Position numbers and translations under genes: made by a program
Notes under the pieces: generated by a model
Seen by the model: only the letters and a program-made list of their open reading frames with translations
Databases searched by the model: none
What the model was told of the DNA's origin: nothing
In this document: in pieces, positions 1 to 6,533 of the stretch
How the letters are laid out: each line of letters starts with the position of its first letter
Position numbering within the stretch: the stretch's first letter is position 1
Assembly (NCBI GenBank): GCA_012961755.1
Contig: DTYS01000193.1
Location: 1 to 7,526, forward strand
Reading direction: 5' to 3'
From: Candidatus Latescibacterota bacterium
GTDB lineage: Bacteria > Latescibacterota > 4484-107 > B68-G9
Length of the DNA: 7,526 bases

Positions 1-247
1 ACGGGCCGTTCCTCCTCCTGTAGGATATTATCCTCCTGGCCAGCTTGGGCCCTATGTAGGGCAGGGCCTCGAGCTCCTCCTCCGTTGCGGCGTTTACCTC
101 CACCTTGGCGGGGGGGGGCCGAACGGCCTCCACCACCTCGAGCTCCGTCGGTCGACGTCCCTTCCTATAGAGGGAGACCCCCGAACCAACCAGAAGGGTC
201 ACAGCTAAGGCGAGGGCTACGAGCTGCTCCTTCCTGTCCAGGAACAT
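1..247 (-). CDS. ComEA-like helix-hairpin-helix protein, N-terminal anchored (partial, 3' end outside window)
   Basis: An open frame starts at the ATG at 247-245 and runs off the window at base 1; 82 residues are visible. Residues 1-7 (MFLDRKE) are charged, 8-27 form one hydrophobic helix (membrane anchor or uncleaved signal), 28-48 are a basic then Pro-rich linker, and 50-82 match the helix-hairpin-helix of ComEA/ComE family proteins: VNAATEEEL (51-59), ALPYIGPKLA (61-70), RRIISYRRRNGP (71-82). In the known family the hairpin (here around PYIGPK) binds DNA without sequence specificity, and ComEA receives incoming DNA in the periplasm during competence; short ComEA-like proteins in other phyla are mostly uncharacterised. 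It begins 11 nt after the stop of the SprA-like gene, so cotranscription is likely. No good Shine-Dalgarno precedes the ATG, so it may depend on translation of the gene upstream. The C-terminus and any second hairpin are not visible. The family call is strong; a role in competence is inference. Confidence 0.88.
   Translation of the reverse strand, partial: MFLDRKEQLVALALAVTLLVGSGVSLYRKGRRPTELEVVEAVRPPPAKVEVNAATEEELEALPYIGPKLARRIISYRRRNGP
110..118. repeat. Nine-base G/C homopolymer inside the ComEA-like gene
   Basis: Nine G on the plus strand read as nine C in the coding strand, giving Pro-Pro-Pro (residues 44-46) in the linker between the membrane helix and the helix-hairpin-helix. The frame is intact as given. 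A one-base slip would remove the DNA-binding domain, so the tract is either a potential contingency locus or simply a place where sequencing errors occur. Confidence 0.6.
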
Positions 248-258
248 GGCCGAGGTAT

Positions 259-3200
259 TTAATCTAACCTTATCTCCGCCCAGATCCTCACCTCCCTGAC
301 CTTCCTCGTGGTCCCGAGCATCCTGTCCTTCCTGTCCCCTACCTTTACCTTCGCCCCCCCCGTGATCTTCCTGCTGAACCTGTAGCTCACCTCCGGCGAG
401 ATCGACCAGGACGCTTCCTCCTTGCTCCGTATCCCACCTATACCACGATAAGTATGCCTGTAACTTGCCTTTAAGGAAAGGTCAAGGCTACTCTTCAAGT
501 ATACGCTCTTCCACGGAAGTATCCTCACGCGTCCCTTAGGCTCCAGCCTGTACCTTCCGGAGAGCTCCAAGGCCTCCTCCCCATCCTCGCTCGTCCTGCC
601 GCTCCTCCTGTCCCTCTCCCTAAAACGCTTCAGGTTGAGCCTCAAGGTTGTCTGCATCCCGTTCCTCCACTGGGCGTTCCAGGAGAGGAGGGGGCGGAAG
701 AAGTGACCACTGGACTCCGAAAGTGGTCTCCCCCCCGCCTCCCTCCGTGAGAGCTTGCGCTCGTAGGAGAGGGAGAACCTCGTACTTCTCAAAGGCCCGA
801 AGGTCGGCATGCCGTCCCACTGAAGCGAGATGGCAGGAGCGGTCCATGTCCAGCCCCTGATGGTGTTGCTCGTGCTTTCCTCGGTCCTCCTTTCGAGCCC
901 ATATTTAGGTTTCATGCTGATGCGGAGGGGAAACCGGAGGGTGGTGGAAAGTTCTAACCTCTCGGAGGAGGATCGAGATTCCTTCCTGGAGGCCGCCTTC
1001 ACCCTACCGAGGCCCTCGGCCTTCCCTTCGATCCCAAATTGGTACCTCAGTGAAGGCCTTCCCAGGACCCCGGGCATGGATGACCTAAGGGAGCGGGAGA
1101 ACGTTCCCGAGACCTTCCCCAAGGTCCCCGCCAGCTTCGGCGAGAGGGGACGGAGGAGGGACGGCAGGTCCAATCCCCAGTGTCCGGAGAGCCTCCTCTG
1201 CCTGGATATGTCCCTTCCCCCCTCCTTCCTGTACCTGGGGTCTGACCTCTCCGAGTAGGAGATCTCAAGATCGTACCTCTGGGAGAACCACCTCAGGAGC
1301 TTGGGGTTCCATCTTAAAGAAACCCTCTGGGAACGGTCCACCTCAGTCCTGATCTCTTCCCTCAGGTCCCATCTCCTGCCGAACTTGTACCTTAACTCTA
1401 AGGACTCCAGAGGACGAAGGCCGGTCCCGTAGTCCTCCTGAAGTTCGTATATCACCCTACGTGTGGTATCCTTGACCGAGGAGGCCAGGTACTCCTGCTC
1501 CTGCCTCCTCATCCTCACCTCAGCCGAGATCCTGTTCGGGAGGTAGTAGATGGATGTTCCCAATCCCAACCACTTCAATGGTCGGAACCCCCTGCGCTTA
1601 GGGACGAGCTCGTATTTGAGGGAGCCGTCGTAAGAAAGCCTCCTGTCCGACGGCCTCTGCGGCGAGCGAGCCTTGGATGAAGAATAGGAGCCCCTCAGAT
1701 GTAGCTTCCCCAAGGTGAGGGCCAGGAGCTTCGGAGCCTTTTCGGGTCTCATCTGGAAGGAGAAGTTCAAGCTCCTTCCACGTTCGTAACTCCTCTCCCT
1801 CATGCGTCCTTCCTTCGGAAGCACTATATCCGAACCAGGTTGAAACTTGGGCAAGCGGGTCCTCTCCCTGAGGGTCACGCCTACGGGCAGGGATATCCCC
1901 CAGGATTCGGGAAATAACTTCCCCAACCTTAGGTCCCCCCTAAGGGTGTACGATCGATCCGTGCATCCCCCCAGCCTGTTCTCCCCGAAGCTCATGAAGT
2001 TTTCCCCTCGGCCGGTGTAATTTCCCTGCACCCTCAGAACTTCCCCCAGCCCGGCTTGAAGGGAAGCCCTCAGGGCCGTTCCTGGTTCCTTTCGGACGTC
2101 GTCCAGGCAAAGTTCGTCGTACCAAACCTCCCCCGAAAAGGGGTCATCTCCGAAGTTATACACTCCCAAACTTATCCACTTCACGGAGGAAAGCGATGGG
2201 GTCCCCTTCACCCCCAAGTTTCCCTGGAAGGATAAATCGAGGGAACCCTGTATGGCCCTGTACTTCAACTGGGTCAAGGTCTCCAGGGGGACCCTCAGTT
2301 CCCTCCAGCCAGGGAAGATGGTGAGCCTGGCCTCGTAGTAGTTGGAGGAGTCGGCGCCGAAGCGGACGAAGGCCACCAAAGAATCCCCCTTCGAGACCCC
2401 ATCCCCGCCGTACACCCAGAGCTTGAGGGTCCTGTAACCTGTGTAGTCCTCCGCCGTCCCCGAAATCCTGTAGACCCCCATCCCCCCTCCGGGGGGAAGC
2501 TCATCGAACTTGAGCACGAGGGATTGCTCCCTCTTAGGAACTCCTGTAAGTTGATCTATCTCGATAGGAAGTCCCGGTGGGGAGCGATAGTCCTCGTTCT
2601 CGTCGGTGTTCTTGACCGAGATCCTTATCTCCCCTTCGCCAGGGAGCCTCAGCCACCTACTGCCCACGATCTCCATCTGGGCTATCCAAACCTTTACCGG
2701 CTCCGTGAGGCCGTCCACCCACACCCTTGCGAACTCGACCCTCGTGGAGTCCGGCTTCCCCACCCTTTGGGCCGCCCTCCACAGCGGCACCCTCAAAAGC
2801 CTCCATCCGTTGTGTTCGGTGCCCTCGACCTCGTATTCGTCCTTCGATAGATCTATAGTATAGGAGTAATAGTCGTTCCACTCGTCCAGGTACCCGTTCC
2901 TGTTTATGTCCTCCGTGTCGGGCTGACCCCGCCTGTCCGGACCGTTGCCCTCGGTGCCGTTTATGTGGGAGTAATCACTCGGCCTCCTTTCGCTGTACCT
3001 CCAATCGTCGCCGCTCGGGTCCTCGGGGTCCCTCTCCGGATAGAGCTCCTTGAACCTATCCACCTTCTCCGCCCTGGACATCCCCGAGGGGTCCACCCCT
3101 GCCTCCCTGAGGTAGAAGTCCAACTCCTCCTCGTCGTCCATCCCGTCCAAACCTACATCCTCCTCGGGCTGGAGAACCCCGTCCCTTACCCCATTTATGA

Positions 3201-5754
3201 GCCTGTCCTCGGTGTCCAGCCTCCCGTTGGGTATGACGTCCTCACTTATGGCTCCGAGGTCCACGTGGAGCACCCCTTCCTCACCCTTCACCCATATCTC
3301 CAGGAACTCCCTCCTCGAAAGATCGTATCCTCCCCCCTGAAAGGCCCTCATCACACCTCCCCAGGAGGAGGGCTCACCTCCCTTAGGGGCGAAGTCCAGG
3401 ACCAGCACGTCCGTCCTATCCTGTGTCGGGGCGACCTTCCTGTTAGGCCATATTTCGGTTATCGGGACCCGTTCGTACGGGTTGTACCATATGAGCCTCC
3501 CCTTCTCGTCCTCCTCCTTCCCCACGGGAGGACTCGCAAGGGTCCATATCCTTCTACCTACGCCCAAGGAGGTGAGCTCCCTCACTCCCTCGAAGTCGTC
3601 TATGTATCCGACCCCCTTAGTGTTGGGGTTCGGGAAGCTTCTGGCCATCTCCGCGGAAAGTTCCAACTTGGGCCTGAACTTTCCGAGGGGCCACCCCGAC
3701 TCCCACCTTATGTTGGTGTTCAGGTCGAAGAGGAGGTTACGGGAGGGCTCCGACCCGACCTTCACCCTCCTGTCGGGGGTACTCTCGCCCCTGTATAGGA
3801 GGCTCATCCCCAGAAGTCCCCGCTCCTCCCAGAACCTGTACTCCCCCCTGAGGCCCAGGAGGTGCTTCTGTCTCCCGAAGGCTCCGAAGATGTCCGCCGT
3901 CTGGTACTTCACTTCTACCTCAGAGGAGGGGCTCGAGGCCTCGTCCGCGGCGGCTCCTGTGAAGGTAAGTTCCCCCGTGTAGTAGTTTATCTCGTAGTCC
4001 ACCCCCTTCTTCAGGGGCCTACCGTTCAATTGCACCACCTCCGTCCCCTCCAATATGTTCGGTCCTAAGTTAAACCTCGTCCTACGGTTCTGGTAGGAGA
4101 CCTCCAATAAGTACTTGCTCGCCTCCATCCGTGTCCTGCTGTCCTTGGAGTCGTAGAGCTGGGGAAGTCGTTCTACTATCCCGTTGGAATCCGAATCGAA
4201 GGGTCTGAGGTCCGGAAATATGAGCTCCCCACGCTCGAAGTCTATGTACTCCGGGTCGACGATGCCGTCCGGCGGGGTGTCGAGTCCTCCATCCCCGTGC
4301 CTGTCTATGCCCAGTAGCTGGACGTAGGGCACGCCGCTTTCCGCCTCCTGAGGTTGACCTCCCGGGACCTCCTTCAATATCCTAAGTTCGAATCCGTCGG
4401 GGTCTATTCCCTTCGACCCTAGGTAATAGACGTTCCTCCATGTGTAGTTCCACGTGGGATAGTCAGGACGGGGGTTCCTGGGCTTCAGAAGCTTGAGGCG
4501 AAGCACGTCCCCCGAATCGTCCCCTACCCTTTCCCCTCCGGCGGTCCTGAAGGTCACGGCCAACACCTGTCTATCCTCGACCCTCCGCTTCAACACTATA
4601 TATCCTAAGGCCCTTTCCACGAAATACTCCGTCGGGTCCAAGGGATGAAAATATCCCTTCTCCCCGTACCCCGGCCTCGTAGAATCTGGACGTTCCGGGT
4701 CGTAGAAGGCCCACCCCATCCTGTCCATCTCGTTGTTGGTGGGGTTCCCATCGTCGAGGTAAACCGTGATGGCCACTACGGAATCCGCAGGTTCGTATTC
4801 TACGATGTTTCCGGGCTTACGGAACTTCTGCCACCTCTCCCTGTACCTGTCGTCCAAGAAGAAGTAGACGTTCTCCTCATAGTCATAGTCCCTGATCCTT
4901 ATCCTTTCCTTCTCCGCCATCCCTTTGAAGGTCTTGGTGGCGGCCGCTCCCTTCTCCTGGCTTGCTATCAAGGTGAAGTCTACAGGTCCAAGCTTCCCCT
5001 GGGTCCTTATCCCGAAGAGCCCCTTGTGTCGGGTGCTCACCCCCGCAAAATAGGTACCCGGCAGGGACAGGGAGGTGTTTCCCGCCTCTATCCTCTGAAT
5101 TATCCCGTCCTCGTCTCCGTCGTACCAGAGCTTGAGGGTGTTCTCCCATTCGGTCGTGCGCTCGCTGTCCCTGTCCATCCTTATGTGTATCCTCTCCCCC
5201 ACCGTCCCTTCCACTGTGAACCTGTACTTCTGCTCCATAGTGAGGCTCGGAAACTTCGAGACCCTGCCCGCCACGGTGGAGACCTCCCCCTCCGTCCACT
5301 CGCTCCTGCCCCCCAAGGATATCTTCTGCATCCCCGTTACGGATATCTTACTCCCTCGCCCGAGGAACCTCTCCATCACCTTGGGGAACTTGACGGGAAG
5401 TTCTATCTCTAGATCTCTCTTCCTCTTGGAAGGATTATCCTTAGGAACTTGGCCCTTATGGGCGTACCATTCCCTGCGCAACAGATCGTGGAGCTGAGCC
5501 TCAAGATATTCCTCCAGGCCCACCTCCACGGTCGGCGAAAGCTTCCCCTCGGACAAGCGTACGACCCTCCTTCCGAAGTCCGGACTTACCTCAAGTTCAT
5601 GGAAGTCGTGCTTCCTCAGGAGGGAAAGGGGGGAAGACACAAGCTCCTTAAGCCCCTCCGAATCCTTCCGTGCGAGGCCGAAGAAAGCTTCCCCGTGTGA
5701 GGAAATGGGGAGGCCCAAGATCAGGAGGACGAGGCCGATCCTGCAGGTCCGCAT
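259..5754 (-). CDS. sprA: SprA-family giant outer-membrane protein (type IX secretion translocon homologue)
   Basis: Complete 1831-residue protein. SprA forms the huge outer-membrane beta-barrel through which T9SS cargo leaves the periplasm. Residues 1-22 are a Sec signal peptide (MRTCR, a hydrophobic core, then a likely cut after SSHG or HGEA). Family blocks follow in order: LGYIVLKRRVEDRQVLAV (383-400); LKLLKP and PTWNYTWRNVYYLG (420-446); GIVDPEYIDFERGELIFPDL (497-516); NGRPLKKGVDYEINYYTGEL (577-596); NTKGVGYIDDFEG (711-723); LIWYNPYE (754-761); WGGVMRAF (798-805); VDLGAISEDV (831-840); EDVGLDGMDDEEE (865-877); PSGDDWRY (913-920) and NGTEGN (932-937). From about 1230 to the end the protein is beta-rich and strongly basic, ending in a strand (EVRIWAEIRLD). 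It is shorter than flavobacterial SprA (about 2400). The ATG overlaps the cdaA stop (TAATG), with a modest GGGTGA ribosome site inside cdaA. No partner T9SS genes lie in the window, so active type IX secretion is inferred, not shown. Confidence 0.93.
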   Translation of the reverse strand: MRTCRIGLVLLILGLPISSHGEAFFGLARKDSEGLKELVSSPLSLLRKHDFHELEVSPDFGRRVVRLSEGKLSPTVEVGLEEYLEAQLHDLLRREWYAHKGQVPKDNPSKRKRDLEIELPVKFPKVMERFLGRGSKISVTGMQKISLGGRSEWTEGEVSTVAGRVSKFPSLTMEQKYRFTVEGTVGERIHIRMDRDSERTTEWENTLKLWYDGDEDGIIQRIEAGNTSLSLPGTYFAGVSTRHKGLFGIRTQGKLGPVDFTLIASQEKGAAATKTFKGMAEKERIRIRDYDYEENVYFFLDDRYRERWQKFRKPGNIVEYEPADSVVAITVYLDDGNPTNNEMDRMGWAFYDPERPDSTRPGYGEKGYFHPLDPTEYFVERALGYIVLKRRVEDRQVLAVTFRTAGGERVGDDSGDVLRLKLLKPRNPRPDYPTWNYTWRNVYYLGSKGIDPDGFELRILKEVPGGQPQEAESGVPYVQLLGIDRHGDGGLDTPPDGIVDPEYIDFERGELIFPDLRPFDSDSNGIVERLPQLYDSKDSRTRMEASKYLLEVSYQNRRTRFNLGPNILEGTEVVQLNGRPLKKGVDYEINYYTGELTFTGAAADEASSPSSEVEVKYQTADIFGAFGRQKHLLGLRGEYRFWEERGLLGMSLLYRGESTPDRRVKVGSEPSRNLLFDLNTNIRWESGWPLGKFRPKLELSAEMARSFPNPNTKGVGYIDDFEGVRELTSLGVGRRIWTLASPPVGKEEDEKGRLIWYNPYERVPITEIWPNRKVAPTQDRTDVLVLDFAPKGGEPSSWGGVMRAFQGGGYDLSRREFLEIWVKGEEGVLHVDLGAISEDVIPNGRLDTEDRLINGVRDGVLQPEEDVGLDGMDDEEELDFYLREAGVDPSGMSRAEKVDRFKELYPERDPEDPSGDDWRYSERRPSDYSHINGTEGNGPDRRGQPDTEDINRNGYLDEWNDYYSYTIDLSKDEYEVEGTEHNGWRLLRVPLWRAAQRVGKPDSTRVEFARVWVDGLTEPVKVWIAQMEIVGSRWLRLPGEGEIRISVKNTDENEDYRSPPGLPIEIDQLTGVPKREQSLVLKFDELPPGGGMGVYRISGTAEDYTGYRTLKLWVYGGDGVSKGDSLVAFVRFGADSSNYYEARLTIFPGWRELRVPLETLTQLKYRAIQGSLDLSFQGNLGVKGTPSLSSVKWISLGVYNFGDDPFSGEVWYDELCLDDVRKEPGTALRASLQAGLGEVLRVQGNYTGRGENFMSFGENRLGGCTDRSYTLRGDLRLGKLFPESWGISLPVGVTLRERTRLPKFQPGSDIVLPKEGRMRERSYERGRSLNFSFQMRPEKAPKLLALTLGKLHLRGSYSSSKARSPQRPSDRRLSYDGSLKYELVPKRRGFRPLKWLGLGTSIYYLPNRISAEVRMRRQEQEYLASSVKDTTRRVIYELQEDYGTGLRPLESLELRYKFGRRWDLREEIRTEVDRSQRVSLRWNPKLLRWFSQRYDLEISYSERSDPRYRKEGGRDISRQRRLSGHWGLDLPSLLRPLSPKLAGTLGKVSGTFSRSLRSSMPGVLGRPSLRYQFGIEGKAEGLGRVKAASRKESRSSSERLELSTTLRFPLRISMKPKYGLERRTEESTSNTIRGWTWTAPAISLQWDGMPTFGPLRSTRFSLSYERKLSRREAGGRPLSESSGHFFRPLLSWNAQWRNGMQTTLRLNLKRFRERDRRSGRTSEDGEEALELSGRYRLEPKGRVRILPWKSVYLKSSLDLSLKASYRHTYRGIGGIRSKEEASWSISPEVSYRFSRKITGGAKVKVGDRKDRMLGTTRKVREVRIWAEIRLD
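354..361. repeat. Eight-base G/C homopolymer near the 3' end of the SprA-like gene
   Basis: Eight C on the plus strand read as eight G in the coding strand, across Thr1798-Gly-Gly-Ala1801. The frame is intact. A slip here would alter the last roughly 30 residues, including the terminal beta-strand that barrel assembly usually depends on. Confidence 0.55.
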
Positions 5755-5766
5755 TATCGTTCACCC
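5752..5766 (-). promoter_or_regulatory. Translational coupling site: cdaA stop overlapping the sprA start (TAATG)
   Basis: On the minus strand the TAA stop of cdaA (5756-5754) shares its last A with the ATG of the SprA-like gene (5754-5752). A partial Shine-Dalgarno, GGGTGA at 5766-5761, sits 6 nt before the ATG and lies inside the last codons of cdaA. This arrangement usually lets ribosomes finishing the first gene restart on the second, so SprA synthesis is probably tied to CdaA translation. The overlap is seen directly; the coupling is inferred. Confidence 0.75.
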
Positions 5767-6521
5767 GTAAACAACTGGTTTAACCTCGCCCGGAGCCTCG
5801 TAGGGGTCAGCCCTACGTCCAACATCCCCCCGGAGGCCAGGGATATCGTCTGGGTCTCCTCGGACACCACCACGACCACGGCATCCGAGACCTCTGATAG
5901 CCCCAAGGCTGCCCTGTGCCTCGTGCCCAACGAGGGGTCTATGTTGGGGTTCTCCGAGAGGGGCAGTATACATTTAGCCGCTTCGACCATCATGTCCTGT
6001 ACCACCACAGCGCCGTCGTGGAGGGGGGAGCGTGGGGTAAATATGGACACCAGAAGGGGAGCGGAGACCTCGGCCCTCAACGGAATCCCCGTCTCTATCA
6101 CGGGTGCCAGTCCCGTGTTCCTGGCCAGGACGATGAGCGCTCCGTACCCCCTCTCGGAGAGGGCGCTCGCCGCCTTCACCACCTCGTCCAGGACCCTGAC
6201 CTGGCCTCCCCTGTAGAACATCCTGACGAGCCGGTTCTGACCTAAGTGTAGCAGGACCCTCCTAAGTTCAGGCTGGAAGAGGATCACGAACGCTATCACC
6301 CACACGGTCTGGACCTTGGCCACGAGCCATGAGAGGGCTTCCATCCTCACCAACTGGGCCACCCCGGAGGCCAGAAGCAGGAACAGAAGTCCTACCAACA
6401 TCTGGGCGGCATATGTGCCCTTTATTATGGTGAATAGATAATAGAATATGAGGGCCACCAAAGCTATATCCAAGATGTCCAACAATCCGACGGATATGAA
6501 CCCTAAGCGGAAGAGTTCCAT
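5754..6521 (-). CDS. cdaA: Membrane diadenylate cyclase CdaA (DisA_N/DAC domain)
   Basis: Complete 255-residue protein that condenses two ATP into cyclic di-AMP, a second messenger governing potassium and osmolyte balance and cell-wall integrity in many bacteria. Three hydrophobic helices (about 13-32, 39-57 and 65-83) anchor it in the inner membrane, followed by the conserved LFQPELRRVL (81-90). The cytoplasmic DAC domain contains GALIVLARNTGL (127-138), VIETGIPL (141-148), FTPRSPLHDGAVV (161-173) with the catalytic DGA at 169-171, LSENPNIDPSLGTRHRAALG (188-207) with the RHR nucleotide-binding motif at 201-203, and SEETQTISLASGG (220-232). All expected active-site motifs are present, and the length is close to the usual 270 or so. 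The ATG is fixed by a strong AGGAGG site with a 5-nt gap. The neighbours are unusual: in Bacteroidota cdaA typically sits beside folP and in Firmicutes beside cdaR/glmM, whereas here it lies between a UroD-fold gene and the SprA-like gene. Confidence 0.97.
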   Translation of the reverse strand: MELFRLGFISVGLLDILDIALVALIFYYLFTIIKGTYAAQMLVGLLFLLLASGVAQLVRMEALSWLVAKVQTVWVIAFVILFQPELRRVLLHLGQNRLVRMFYRGGQVRVLDEVVKAASALSERGYGALIVLARNTGLAPVIETGIPLRAEVSAPLLVSIFTPRSPLHDGAVVVQDMMVEAAKCILPLSENPNIDPSLGTRHRAALGLSEVSDAVVVVVSEETQTISLASGGMLDVGLTPTRLRARLNQLFTGER

Positions 6522-6533
6522 ATGCCCCTCCTA
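6522..6533 (-). promoter_or_regulatory. Ribosome binding site of cdaA containing the upstream stop codon
   Basis: The minus strand reads TAGGAGGGGCAT and then the cdaA ATG. The AGGAGG core (6532-6527) is a perfect Shine-Dalgarno with 5 nt to the start, and its first bases are the TAG stop (6533-6531) of the UroD-fold gene. It fixes the cdaA start and shows that the two genes are packed as an operon. Confidence 0.85.

Noticed and set aside
67..146. Eleven-base direct repeat (cctcgagctcc at 67-77 and 136-146)
   Set aside because: Both copies encode Glu-Leu-Glu with the same preferred codons in the ComEA-like gene; codon preference explains the match.
648..1258. Overlapping plus-strand frames opposite the 3' part of the SprA-like gene
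   Set aside because: No motif and Arg/Ser/Pro-rich shadow composition; the minus-strand frame is continuous through this region to its natural stop.
2965..3798. 277-codon open frame on the plus strand
   Set aside because: It lies wholly opposite the SprA-like gene, whose conserved blocks are unmistakable. Its translation is Pro/Leu/Val-rich with no domain or start signal, as expected for a shadow of a GC-rich gene.
4645..5412. 255-codon open frame on the plus strand
   Set aside because: Also fully antisense to the SprA-like gene, low-complexity Pro/Leu/Val composition, no recognisable motif.
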